From Candidatus Thorarchaeota archaeon (lineage in GTDB: Archaea > Asgardarchaeota > Thorarchaeia > Thorarchaeales > Thorarchaeaceae): a DNA stretch of 11,767 bases. The stretch spans positions 1 to 11,767 of the forward strand of contig JAEOSL010000108.1 of NCBI GenBank assembly GCA_016840385.1. The letters are read 5' to 3'. This document shows positions 4,219 to 11,767 of this stretch, in pieces; positions within the stretch are counted from its first letter, which is position 1, and every line of letters begins with the position of its first letter. The notes under the pieces were generated by a model. The model ran no database searches. It was not told the origin of the DNA and saw only the letters and a program-made list of their open reading frames with translations. The translations under genes were made by a program, and so were the position numbers.

Positions 4219-7028
4219 TCCAGCATCTTCTTCTTTTCCTTATGATGCCCAAAGATGATATGGGGCGGAATCAACAGTGCAGGAATGCACGTTACAAGGA
4301 TGAGAGCCCAATCGGTTGGATTCAAAGGCATTGTCTGGAATATTGCTGCAAGTGGTGGGAAGTATATTGTCATTAGTGTTAGCACAGCTGAGAGTGCTAC
4401 TGCTCCCATGAGAACTTGTGATTTTCGAACTGTGGTCCTCCAGACTGGATGATATTCATCTCTGCAGTTCCAGACGAACAGGAGTTCAAAGCACACAACA
4501 CTGGCAAATACTGCCGTTCTAGCATGTTTTAGGATATCAATCCAAGCAACTCCAGTTACTGTGGATATATCATTGTGCCAATCAATATTGACTCCGGTAA
4601 CACCAGGGATCCAACCACCGTAGATTGTTAGCATTGCCAGAAATACAGTCACCGAAGCAAGGAATGCAACAAATCCAGCAGATATGATGAATGTAGCCAT
4701 ACCTCTGTCCATCATCTTTGCTCCAGGCTTTCTTGGTGGGCGGTCCATAACTCCTTCTTCAGGTGGATCTACACCAAGTGCGAGGGCTGGAAAACCATCT
4801 GTTGCTAGATTCAACCACAAAATTTGGATTGCAGTGATTGGCAGAGGTAATCCAATCATTATGACTGTGAATATCAGAAACACCTCGTCAAAGTTTGCGG
4901 CTAGAAGGAATCGTACAAACTTTCGGATATTAGAATAAATCTCTCTGCCTTTCTCAACTGCTGAAACTATCGTTGCAAAGTTGTCATCAACGAGAATAAC
5001 ATCCGATGCTTCTTTCGTAACATCAGATCCACGAATTCCCATACTGATTCCAACGTCTGCAGCCTTGATTGCCGGTGCGTCATTCACACCGTCTCCTGTC
5101 ATGGCGACGACTTCGTTAGCCGCTTTGAGTGCTTTCACAATTCGAATCTTATGCTCTGGTGCAACTCGTGCAAATACGTTGCAAATCTGAACAATTTCTG
5201 CAAATTCTGTTTCTGACATCTTATCGATATCAGCTCCAGTGGTGACAATCCCATCTCGTTCAATTAGACCAACATCAACAGCTACTGCACGAGCAGTTAG
5301 TTTGTGGTCTCCAGTAATCATGATTGGTCGAATTCCAGCAGCCTTGCAGAGTGTGATTGCACCTGCGACTTCCTCTCGAGGAGGATCAATCATTCCAATT
5401 AGACCAACGAATACTAGATCACGTTCTGTCTTTTCAGGTTCCCAATCAGGAATTTCTTCGTCAAGGTGACGATACGCGAATGAGAGGACACGGAGTGCAT
5501 TTTCTGCAAGCCCAGCATTGATCTGAACAATAGATTCACGCATTTCATCGGTGAGTGGGACAACCTGACCATTCTCGTAGATTCTTGTGCAAAGGGGTAA
5601 CAGAACTTCAGGAGCTCCCTTTGAGAAAGCTGTAAGTTGTTTCTGTTTATCAATAGTTATCGAGGTCATGCGTTTTCTCTGTGAATCAAAGGAGATCTCA
5701 GAAACCTCTGTAAATTCTTCCATTGTTGCTTTGTGAGTTAGCCCAGCTTTCTCAGCAAGAACAAGCAGTGAGCCTTCAGTTGGATCTCCAACAATTGTCC
5801 AATCAGATTTTCCTGATGGTTCGGGTTGAAGAACTGAATTCGAACAGAGTTGACCGATTTCTAGCAACTTGTGAACATGCTCATCAGTCAATGGATCGAA
5901 ACTCTCACTCGCCCGTGTGAATTTCCCATCTTTGTTATAGCCAACACCACTTACAGAAATTGTCATTCCGCTAGTGAAAAGTGTAGTAACGGTCATCTCG
6001 GATTTTGTGATGGTCCCAGTCTTGTCTGAGCAGATTACAGTAGTTGAACCGAGTGTTTCAACAGAGGGTAACCGTCGAACAATCGCATTTCTGGCTACCA
6101 TTCGCTGTACTCCGATTGCCAAAGTAATCGTAACAACCGCGGGCAGACCTTCTGGAATAGCTGAAACAGCAAGAGCAATGGCAGCAAGTAATTCTTCCAT
6201 GTAACTATCAGATACGTGCTTGATAACTTCAGCACCAAATACGATGATACACAAGACAACAATCAATGCACCAAGTTTCTTGCCTAGGTCATCCAAATCG
6301 ATTTGAAGAGGGGTCATATCCTTCTCGCTTTCTTGAACCATTCCCCAGATCTTTCCAAATTCCGTCTTCATTCCTGTTGATGTGACGATTGCATTTCCTT
6401 TTCCAGAAGTTATTGTTGTACCTTGAAAAACAAGGTTCTTCATATCGCCCAAAACAGGATTCTCAATATGAATCGGATTGGATATCTTCCTAACAGAAAC
6501 GGATTCTCCAGTTAGAGCTGCTTCATCAGATGAGAACCCTACAGAGTAGACAACTCGTGCATCTGCTGGAATAAGATCACCGGACTCAAGTCCAACCAAA
6601 TCACCAGGAACAACATTGCAAGACTCTATAATGTTCCATAAACCATCTCGCATTACACGTGCTTTTGGAGCTGCCATCTGTTTCAGAGCTTCAAGGGCTT
6701 GTTCCGATTTGTATTCTTGAACGAAACCAAAAATAGCGTTGAAAATCACAATTGCGAAAATAACGATTGCATCAATGAGTCCCTCTCCTTCAATGAAATA
6801 AGTGACTAATGAGATACCAATTGCTATGATGAGTATGATAACCATGGGGTCTCTGAACTGTTGAAGGAACATCTGTAGAGGATGAATACCTCCAGTTTCC
6901 AGTAGTTCATTAGGTCCATACTTTTCAAGTCTAGCCCTAGCTTCAACTTCAGTAAGACCTTCCATAGAAGTATCAAGTTGTTTTAAGACGTGCTCGACAT
7001 CGTTGTCATGCCAGTGATCCTGAGCCAT
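4215..7028 (-). CDS. P-type Ca2+-transporting ATPase (P2A, SERCA-like)
   Basis: A 937-residue cation pump that uses ATP, through a phospho-aspartate, to move Ca2+ out of the cytosol. Domains in order: N-terminal cation-ATPase segment (1-60), M1-M2 (60-104), actuator domain with TGES (173-176), M3-M4 with IPEGLP (291-296), phosphorylation motif DKTGT (335-339, Asp335), nucleotide domain with KGAPE (470-474), hinge motifs TGD (572-574) and TGDGVND (644-650), and M5-M10 (705-926). Calcium ligands match SERCA: Glu293 in M4, Asn712 and Glu715 in M5, Asn740, Thr743 and Asp744 in M6, and Glu848 in M8. Both sites I and II therefore look intact, unlike the one-site PMCA and SPCA types. The ATG at 7028-7026 has GGAG (7040-7037) eight bases upstream. 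Length and motifs indicate a complete gene. The basic tail (HHKEKKK) is short, with no calmodulin-type extension. It is divergent from the YkgJ-like gene, with 149 bp between them. Confidence 0.95.
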   Translation of the reverse strand: MAQDHWHDNDVEHVLKQLDTSMEGLTEVEARARLEKYGPNELLETGGIHPLQMFLQQFRDPMVIILIIAIGISLVTYFIEGEGLIDAIVIFAIVIFNAIFGFVQEYKSEQALEALKQMAAPKARVMRDGLWNIIESCNVVPGDLVGLESGDLIPADARVVYSVGFSSDEAALTGESVSVRKISNPIHIENPVLGDMKNLVFQGTTITSGKGNAIVTSTGMKTEFGKIWGMVQESEKDMTPLQIDLDDLGKKLGALIVVLCIIVFGAEVIKHVSDSYMEELLAAIALAVSAIPEGLPAVVTITLAIGVQRMVARNAIVRRLPSVETLGSTTVICSDKTGTITKSEMTVTTLFTSGMTISVSGVGYNKDGKFTRASESFDPLTDEHVHKLLEIGQLCSNSVLQPEPSGKSDWTIVGDPTEGSLLVLAEKAGLTHKATMEEFTEVSEISFDSQRKRMTSITIDKQKQLTAFSKGAPEVLLPLCTRIYENGQVVPLTDEMRESIVQINAGLAENALRVLSFAYRHLDEEIPDWEPEKTERDLVFVGLIGMIDPPREEVAGAITLCKAAGIRPIMITGDHKLTARAVAVDVGLIERDGIVTTGADIDKMSETEFAEIVQICNVFARVAPEHKIRIVKALKAANEVVAMTGDGVNDAPAIKAADVGISMGIRGSDVTKEASDVILVDDNFATIVSAVEKGREIYSNIRKFVRFLLAANFDEVFLIFTVIMIGLPLPITAIQILWLNLATDGFPALALGVDPPEEGVMDRPPRKPGAKMMDRGMATFIISAGFVAFLASVTVFLAMLTIYGGWIPGVTGVNIDWHNDISTVTGVAWIDILKHARTAVFASVVCFELLFVWNCRDEYHPVWRTTVRKSQVLMGAVALSAVLTLMTIYFPPLAAIFQTMPLNPTDWALILVTCIPALLIPPHIIFGHHKEKKKMLD

Positions 7029-7177
7029 TTTGAATACTCCAACTAAATATGAGATATTATTCCTTGCTGGTACCCCCCGTCCCTCTGGTATTAGTACAAA
7101 AACCTGTCGGAATGTGTAAGAATGATTATTTCGAAACTGTTAAAGACAACACGGGTTAGCTCAGTGTACATTACAGA

Positions 7178-7813
7178 ATGGTGAGTAAGATGTCAGAGAA
7201 ATCCAAGTATAATTTCAAATGCCTTGAGCAACAATGTACGACAATTGCATGTCATATTAGACCAACAATAGATGTATCCCTTGGTGATCTAACAAGATGG
7301 ACTACTCAAGGGTATCTCATGAATATTCTTCCGGGTGTAAACCTACATCTTCCAAAATCAGAACAAGAAATCCAATACTTGGAAATGTCCCGAAAGCCAC
7401 TCATGAAAGACCCAGAACAAACAGCATGTATTTTCTTCAATGAAGAAGCAAATGGATGTGATATTCGATACTCACGACCTCTCTCATGCAGAGCATACCC
7501 CCTAGAGTACAATGGAGAAAAATTCTACTTGAGCAGCAAGGACTGTCCCGGAGTAGGACAAGGTGAAGTAACCAAAGAAGCCTTGCAAGAAGTAAGGGAT
7601 CTTGCTGAACAATCTTTCAAAGAGAGAGGAGACACCTATACTGCACTTCCAGCAGTATATTCAATCATCATGACCCAGATGATCAAGCAATCAACTGAAG
7701 CTATGCAGAGTCTTTCTGAAGATGACAGAAAGAAGATGGATGATATTATGTCAAAGCCAAAATCTGATGATGAGGAAGTCGAATCTCCTAAATCTGAAGA
7801 CGGCGAAGATTAG
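7178..7813 (+). CDS. YkgJ-family cysteine-cluster (putative zinc/iron-binding) protein
   Basis: A 211-residue soluble protein of the YkgJ / CxxCxxCC family (PF03692), thought to bind a Zn or Fe ion; no reaction is established. Cysteines are at 15, 20, 25, 84, 94, 104 and 123. The family's second block is clear: CIFFNEEANGC (84-94), RPLSCRAYP (100-108) and DCPG (122-125). The first block is atypical, spaced C-x4-C-x4-C instead of C-x2-C-x2-CC, so metal binding may differ. The last 30 residues form an acidic, low-complexity tail (KSDDEEVESPKSEDGED) that is probably disordered. The start is ATG 7178; GTG 7181 or ATG 7190 would change little. A TATA-like GATTATTT lies at about 7124-7131. The stop overlaps the convergent peptidase gene by four bases. 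Confidence 0.8.
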   Translation: MVSKMSEKSKYNFKCLEQQCTTIACHIRPTIDVSLGDLTRWTTQGYLMNILPGVNLHLPKSEQEIQYLEMSRKPLMKDPEQTACIFFNEEANGCDIRYSRPLSCRAYPLEYNGEKFYLSSKDCPGVGQGEVTKEALQEVRDLAEQSFKERGDTYTALPAVYSIIMTQMIKQSTEAMQSLSEDDRKKMDDIMSKPKSDDEEVESPKSEDGED

Positions 7814-8919
7814 ACATCCATAATTACGAGGTCTCGTGGAGAGAAAGTCAGAATCTCAGAACCATCAGCATGGACGCATGCTAGGTCTTCTATTCGAATT
7901 CCGAACTTGCCTTCTAGGTAAATGCCAGGTTCAATACTGTGACACATACCCTCTCCTAATTCTTCAGTACTTCCACGAACAAGATATGGGTCTTCATGAA
8001 CTTCAAGTCCGATACCATGTCCTAACCGATGAGTGAAGTAATCACTATACCCCGCATCTTCAATGATACGTCTTGCAATACCATCAGCGGTCCCACAATT
8101 CATTCCTAGAGAGATTTTATCTATTGCAGTTTCTTCTGCTTTGAGAACAATGGAATAGACACGTTCTACTTCATCTGTAGGTTCTCCAGCTACACCAACT
8201 CGGGTCATATCGGTATTGTAACCATCGAGTGAACAACCACAATCCATCAGTACAACATCATCCTTCTTCAATTCTCGAGTACTAGGTCTTGCATGAGGTA
8301 GTGCACTATTCTCACCAAATTGCACAGCGGCAAATGTTGGTGAAGCACCTTGACGTATTATCTCATTTTCAACGAGTTGCATGATACTCAATTCAGTCAT
8401 ACCGAGTTGTGCTTGAGAGAATGCGTTCATCACTGCGTCATCAATGATATGTCCAGCCTTTTTCATCAAATCAGTTTCTGCCTTTGATTTAGATATCCTC
8501 AGCTTATTTATTGCAGGAGTAATGGATTGAGTCTTCCCATATCCACCAAGTGCTTTCTCAAGATTCCAATAAATACCGAGAGGAATACTATTGTCAAGCA
8601 AGACTGAAAGCTCTTTTTGGGGAGACCCCAGTGATTCAGCTATCAATGAATAGGGATTTTCTTCTTCACCCCAAGGGATGAAATCTTTAATCCAAGTCTT
8701 CCTTTTGTGGTCAGACTCTTCAAAAGCTGGAACGACAATAGTTGGTTCTGCACCACGACGAATGAATAGCGCAACAAGTCGTTCGTGCATGTGATATTCA
8801 TAACCAGCTAGATACTGAAAACTTGGTGCAGGTGTCAAAAAAGCAAAGTCAGCACCAGACTCTTCTAATTTCTGATGGATCTTGTCCATTCGTTTATGGT
8901 ATACTGATTCATCGAGCAT
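7810..8919 (-). CDS. M24-family metallopeptidase (Xaa-Pro aminopeptidase/dipeptidase type)
   Basis: A 369-residue pita-bread-fold peptidase that removes an N-terminal residue before proline, or splits Xaa-Pro dipeptides. Residues 1-135 are the creatinase-like N-terminal domain and 145-365 the catalytic domain. All five dinuclear metal ligands are visible: Asp226 (VLMDCG), Asp237 (NTDMTR), His301 (LGHGIGLEVHE), Glu330 (HSIEPGIY) and Glu344 (GIRIEDL). Supporting histidines are His209 (ALPHARPS) and His308. There is no signal peptide, so it acts in the cytosol, probably in peptide recycling. Its ATG at 8919-8917 lies about 33 bp from the AT-rich element at 8946-8957, compatible with a near-leaderless transcript. 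It is divergent from the transporter operon and probably shares that control region. Aminopeptidase and dipeptidase cannot be told apart from sequence. Confidence 0.92.
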   Translation of the reverse strand: MLDESVYHKRMDKIHQKLEESGADFAFLTPAPSFQYLAGYEYHMHERLVALFIRRGAEPTIVVPAFEESDHKRKTWIKDFIPWGEEENPYSLIAESLGSPQKELSVLLDNSIPLGIYWNLEKALGGYGKTQSITPAINKLRISKSKAETDLMKKAGHIIDDAVMNAFSQAQLGMTELSIMQLVENEIIRQGASPTFAAVQFGENSALPHARPSTRELKKDDVVLMDCGCSLDGYNTDMTRVGVAGEPTDEVERVYSIVLKAEETAIDKISLGMNCGTADGIARRIIEDAGYSDYFTHRLGHGIGLEVHEDPYLVRGSTEELGEGMCHSIEPGIYLEGKFGIRIEDLACVHADGSEILTFSPRDLVIMDV

Positions 8920-8945
8920 CGTTCTGCTCTCACAACCTAAATGTT

Positions 8946-8957
8946 CCTTAAATTATG
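8946..8957. promoter_or_regulatory. AT-rich element serving divergent promoters
   Basis: CCTTAAATTATG reads as a TATA-like box in either direction. To the left it is about 33 bp from the peptidase start. To the right it places a transcription start near 8975-8980 for the transporter operon, leaving an 80-nt leader. Confidence 0.4.
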
Positions 8958-8964
8958 TACAGAT

Positions 8965-8977
8965 AACCGTGACGGTT
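8965..8977. promoter_or_regulatory. Perfect 13-bp palindrome, candidate PadR operator
   Basis: AACCGT-G-ACGGTT is a perfect inverted repeat with a one-base centre. It lies between the shared AT-rich element and the MFS start, over the predicted start of the operon transcript. The operon encodes its own PadR repressor, and PadR proteins bind such symmetric sites, so autoregulation is the natural reading. The sequence does not match the ATGT-N8-ACAT site known from bacterial PadR. Confidence 0.45.
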
Positions 8978-9059
8978 TGAGAGATGAAGGAATTATTGGT
9001 TGTTAGAATTAAGGTTAATAGTAGGCCATACTGCTCAAGAATTCCAAGGAGTAATTGAA

Positions 9060-10430
9060 TTGTCTGAAGAAGCCCCAGAAATTGTAGACGAGCCAAAGCT
9101 TCCTGCGAAGGCTTTCGTCGTTGGGGCACTTACTCAATTCGCTTTAGGACTACATGCTCCCTTCTTACAGACCTATCTTGTTGACATGCAGAACTACTTG
9201 TATGGAGTCAAGAACTTTGCAGAACTCGGTGCATTCAGAAGTATAGGAAATATTGCACCAACTGTCCTTCAACCTGTATGGGGAGGGGCATCAGACAAAG
9301 TAGGGCATAGAAAAGCTTTCGTTGCATTTGGGACAATGATGGGACTTGTCTTAGTCTACCTATTCCTGTGGGCTGCAACACCCATCGATATGATTGTGTT
9401 ATATGCGATCCAATCGGTTCTCTTCAGTATTCAGATTCCAACTTGGTTATCACTTGTTGGAGGTCTCATGGGAGAAAAGAACAGAGGGGACGAGCTAGGA
9501 AAACTTGGTCTTGTCACCAATATTGCATCCTTTCTAGCAACTCTCGCCTCTGGATTTCTTGCAGGAATGCCTGGTATATTGCCATGGCTAAGATCCTCAA
9601 TGGGAGCTATTGGACCAGTTATATTTCCAACAGTAGAGGTGTGGAGAGAAGCATTCTATATTCCATTCTTCCTTACGGCGATCTTTGGTATATCTGCTTC
9701 TTTGCTCTCAATCACAATTAAAGAAAAATCAAAACCAAATAATGGTCCTCGAAAGTTTCCGCCTATGCACCGATTGCTCTCACAACCTAGTGATTTTCGC
9801 AAATTCAGTTTTGTCGGGGTATTCTTCTCGTTTGCTATGTCAATGGCCTGGCCATACTTCATTGTAGTACAAAGGGATTGGTTGGGTTCGTCGATTTTTG
9901 AGATAGCAATAGCCTCTGCAGTGATGACTGCGTCCATTGTCATATTTACAGTTCCATTTGGTCGACTAAGTGATCGTGTAGGAAGAAAACCATTGATTCT
10001 ATTGGGAAGAATGTCATTATTCGTTGTTCCAATTATGTATGCATTTGCATGGACAATTTGGATTATCTACATTGCCAATTTTATTGCAGGATTCACCATC
10101 GCTTCTTCAATGAATGCGATTACTGCATACATCTATGATGTTGCTCCAGAGGAGGAGCGAGGTGCACATCTTGCGGTATACAATACCTTCACCGGAATTG
10201 TATACTTGTTTGGGTCATTCTTAGCTGGTATCTTTGGGCAAGTTATTCTCATAGCTTTTGGAAGCGAGTATCTTTCTGTTTTCATAATGCTCATTGCAAG
10301 CGGAGTGTTGAGATTCATAGCGGCGTTCTTTTATCTTCTAATCAAAGAACCCAAGGAATATAGCTCAACTTTGAGAGTAGAGGTAATGTCACGCCTCCAT
10401 CGTAGACGCCATGATGCGGACCTTGTCTGA
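9060..10430 (+). CDS. Major facilitator superfamily (MFS) transporter, efflux type
   Basis: A 456-residue, twelve-helix secondary transporter. The frame is open from TTG 9000, but TTG 9060 is preferred because AAGGAG (9046-9051) lies eight bases before it; the extra 20 residues would be atypical. An acidic cytosolic start (SEEAPEIVDEP) precedes TM1 at about 18-40. The MFS motif A appears in both halves: GGASDKVGHRKAF (75-87) after TM2 and GRLSDRVGRKPL (301-312) after TM8. A loop of about 25 residues around 175-200 interrupts the first half, and a cytosolic linker (KEKSKPNNGPRKFPP) spans about 221-235. The substrate cannot be read from sequence. The PadR gene overlapping its 3' end by 20 bp suggests inducible export of a toxic or signalling compound, as in bacterial PadR-controlled pumps. 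Confidence 0.88.
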   Translation: MSEEAPEIVDEPKLPAKAFVVGALTQFALGLHAPFLQTYLVDMQNYLYGVKNFAELGAFRSIGNIAPTVLQPVWGGASDKVGHRKAFVAFGTMMGLVLVYLFLWAATPIDMIVLYAIQSVLFSIQIPTWLSLVGGLMGEKNRGDELGKLGLVTNIASFLATLASGFLAGMPGILPWLRSSMGAIGPVIFPTVEVWREAFYIPFFLTAIFGISASLLSITIKEKSKPNNGPRKFPPMHRLLSQPSDFRKFSFVGVFFSFAMSMAWPYFIVVQRDWLGSSIFEIAIASAVMTASIVIFTVPFGRLSDRVGRKPLILLGRMSLFVVPIMYAFAWTIWIIYIANFIAGFTIASSMNAITAYIYDVAPEEERGAHLAVYNTFTGIVYLFGSFLAGIFGQVILIAFGSEYLSVFIMLIASGVLRFIAAFFYLLIKEPKEYSSTLRVEVMSRLHRRRHDADLV

Positions 10431-10851
10431 GACAGACAACCTTAAGGACAACCAAGTAAATCCAGATTCCGAATACCTGAGAGGATTGCGAAAATTGCAG
10501 AAAGGACCTAGCTTTGAAGACACCTGGCGCATTGAGATAAGAAGAGGTGTCCTTCAATATGCAGTCCTTGCAATCGTAAAACGTCATGAAACAGGAATTC
10601 ATGGATATGGTATTGCCAAGGAACTAGAAGCGCGAACTGATGGTCTACTTCAAGTAAAAGAAGGGACACTCTACCCAATTCTCCATAGACTGAAGAAAGA
10701 AAGACTACTCAATGTTCATAATGAGAAGTCAGAAACTGGGCCTAGTAGGAAGGTCTACGTACTAACAGGAGAAGGAGATAGAGTCTATCGGCACCTCACA
10801 GTTCTAGTCGGAGATATATTTGAAAAGTTGGAGGCACTGAAAAGTGAGTAA
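10411..10851 (+). CDS. PadR-family transcriptional regulator
   Basis: A 146-residue winged-helix DNA-binding protein (PF03551), usually a ligand-responsive dimeric repressor. The core runs from about 42 to 122: helix one RRGVLQYAVLAIVKR (44-58), GIHGYGIAKELEA (62-74), the recognition region VKEGTLYPILHRLKKERLL (82-100), and the wing GPSRKVYVLTGEG (110-122), followed by a C-terminal dimerisation helix (about 125-144). The N-terminal extension of about 40 residues is longer than in most PadR proteins. Starts at ATG 10411 or 10414 are possible; neither has a clear SD, so translation is probably coupled to the MFS gene it overlaps. It overlaps the next gene by 8 bp. It probably regulates its own operon, perhaps through the palindrome at 8965-8977. 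Confidence 0.92.
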   Translation: MMRTLSETDNLKDNQVNPDSEYLRGLRKLQKGPSFEDTWRIEIRRGVLQYAVLAIVKRHETGIHGYGIAKELEARTDGLLQVKEGTLYPILHRLKKERLLNVHNEKSETGPSRKVYVLTGEGDRVYRHLTVLVGDIFEKLEALKSE

Positions 10852-11290
10852 CGAGGAAATTGAACAGATAATTGATGACTACATCAGAAGGACTTCACGT
10901 CTACTACCGGACAATTTTGAAACTGAGGATCTGCTTGAAGACCTTAAAGCTCACATCTATGAAGGACTTGGGCATAAGCAACAGATCAAGCCTGCCGAAA
11001 GTTCTGTGGAACTCGTTCAGGAAGTTCTCAAAGAGCTTGGTACGCCTGAAGAAATTGCAGAAGAATATAGTAAAGAGAGAGTTCCAGATCTAGATGATGA
11101 TGAAGCAGAAGACAAATTTACGTACTATGCAATTAGACTGATAGCAGCCATTGTGGTGGCAGTTATAGCAGCTTTGATAGTAGATTTTGTTACTGAAGGA
11201 GCTGTTGATTTTGCTTTCGCATTCTTTGTTCTAGTTGCATTTGCTGTGATTGAGTGGTTTGTAAGAGCAAAACAAATTGGAGAATCATAG
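10844..11290 (+). CDS. HAAS/DUF1700-like small membrane protein, PadR partner
   Basis: A 148-residue protein with a cytosolic helical domain (1-90) and two membrane helices (about 93-116 and 119-140). The N-terminal part has the character of the HAAS (DUF1700, PF08006) domain: a Y-x-R-x-x-x-x-LP start (13-22), an acidic helix EDLLEDLKAHIYEGL (28-42), and the hallmark EVLKELGTPEEIAEEY (60-75). HAAS proteins are typically encoded next to PadR regulators and are thought to pass a membrane or envelope signal to them; that is the inference here. GTG 10844 is supported by GGAGG (10830-10834), nine bases upstream. It overlaps the PadR gene by 8 bp and sits one base before the next start. The membrane end is short, with no extracellular sensor domain. 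Confidence 0.75.
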   Translation: MSNEEIEQIIDDYIRRTSRLLPDNFETEDLLEDLKAHIYEGLGHKQQIKPAESSVELVQEVLKELGTPEEIAEEYSKERVPDLDDDEAEDKFTYYAIRLIAAIVVAVIAALIVDFVTEGAVDFAFAFFVLVAFAVIEWFVRAKQIGES

Positions 11291-11291
11291 C

Positions 11292-11767
11292 ATGAAAGTA
11301 GAAACTTTCCATTTCAAAGAAGCATCGCGTTCAGTGACCAATGAGGTAATTGCCTTAGTAAAGAAATTCCTTGAGGAAAATCCGAAAATCGAACACATCA
11401 TTGTTGCAACAACAGAAGGTGCAACTGGCGTTGCTGTTGCACGAGCATTCAAAGAGAAGAAAGTGATTGTTGTTTCTCATCAAACAGGATTTGCGGAACC
11501 GAATAAGAACGAACTCAAAGAAGAGCATCGGTTGGAAATAATCAAAGAGGGAGCACAAGTCCTCACTACCACACACGCACTTGCAGGAGTCCCAAGAGGA
11601 ATCCGCAGAGAGTTAGGTACTTGGCAGGCAACAGAAATCATTGCAGTTGCATTGCGAATATTTGGGCAGGGTACAAAGGTCTGTGCAGAAATAGCCATGA
11701 TGGCGGCGGATGCAGGGCTAGTTCCAGTAGATACTGATGTAGTTTGTATTGGTGGAACTGGTAGAGG
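11292..11767 (+). CDS. Pyruvate kinase C-terminal-like (PK_C) stand-alone protein, 3' partial
   Basis: 158 residues are visible before the right edge. The fold is that of the pyruvate kinase C-terminal alpha/beta domain (PF02887) without the catalytic barrel, a stand-alone form found in archaea and some bacteria with no proven function. Visible motifs are IIVATTEGATGVAVARAF (36-53), VVSHQTGF (60-67), LTTTHALAG (91-99) and VCIGGTGRG at the edge (151 on), which resembles the effector-phosphate-binding loops of pyruvate kinase. ATG 11292 has GGAG (11279-11282) nine bases upstream and lies one base after the HAAS-like gene's stop, so it is probably co-transcribed. It may be a small-molecule (nucleotide or phosphate) sensor; this is inference. 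Confidence 0.8.
   Translation, partial: MKVETFHFKEASRSVTNEVIALVKKFLEENPKIEHIIVATTEGATGVAVARAFKEKKVIVVSHQTGFAEPNKNELKEEHRLEIIKEGAQVLTTTHALAGVPRGIRRELGTWQATEIIAVALRIFGQGTKVCAEIAMMAADAGLVPVDTDVVCIGGTGR

Noticed and set aside
4255..6204. Several + strand frames of 65-84 codons opposite the Ca2+-ATPase.
   Set aside because: They are antisense shadows of a strongly conserved gene and lack any protein-like motif.
7149..7190. A tRNA-like D-arm word (TTAGCTCAGT at 7156-7165).
   Set aside because: No matching T-arm (GTTCGAA-type), anticodon stem or acceptor pairing follows, and the stretch runs into the YkgJ-like coding sequence.
9000..9059. N-terminal extension of the MFS protein from TTG 9000.
   Set aside because: The added 20 residues have no clear SD, while AAGGAG at 9046-9051 fits the TTG at 9060 well.
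1..11767. CRISPR arrays, transposases, integrases or phage genes.
   Set aside because: No regularly spaced repeats and no recognisable mobile-element protein in any frame.

Overview
The window looks archaeal, probably from the Asgard (Thorarchaeia-like) lineage, with moderate GC. This rests on TATA-type promoter elements, mixed ATG/GTG/TTG starts with short Shine-Dalgarno (SD) sequences, compact gene packing and the kinds of genes present. One such gene is a stand-alone pyruvate-kinase C-terminal-like protein. The Asgard placement is an inference from style and was not tested against a database.

Layout. Positions 1-445 hold the tail of one gene and a TTG-started 116-residue hypothetical gene, whose start overlaps the preceding stop. 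Positions 446-1674 are a 1.2 kb stretch with no convincing intact gene. It contains possible gene remnants, a hairpin with two exclusive pairings, a 21-bp direct repeat and a cluster of TCACAA motifs that runs into the next promoter. From 1675 to 4218, three + strand genes encode an ATC-hydrolase-family protein, a complete short-chain 3-hydroxyacyl-CoA dehydrogenase, and (after a likely terminator) a monoacylglycerol-lipase-like alpha/beta hydrolase. Positions 4215-7028 (-) encode a large P2A Ca2+-ATPase that keeps the ligands of both SERCA calcium sites. Divergent from it is a YkgJ-type cysteine-cluster protein (7178-7813). Convergent with that is an Xaa-Pro-peptidase-like M24 protein (7810-8919, -). 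From 9060 to the right edge runs a tight + strand operon: MFS transporter, PadR regulator, HAAS/DUF1700-like membrane protein and PK-C-like protein (cut by the edge).

How the genes may work together. The last operon is the best candidate for an undescribed system. A PadR repressor, a small two-helix membrane protein of the type that partners PadR regulators, and an efflux-type transporter are joined by overlaps of 20, 8 and -1 bp. A perfect 13-bp palindrome lies beside the AT-rich element in the promoter region shared with the peptidase gene. The dehydrogenase and lipase-like genes suggest acyl-lipid turnover. Both convergent gene pairs in the window overlap by exactly 4 bp at their stop codons.
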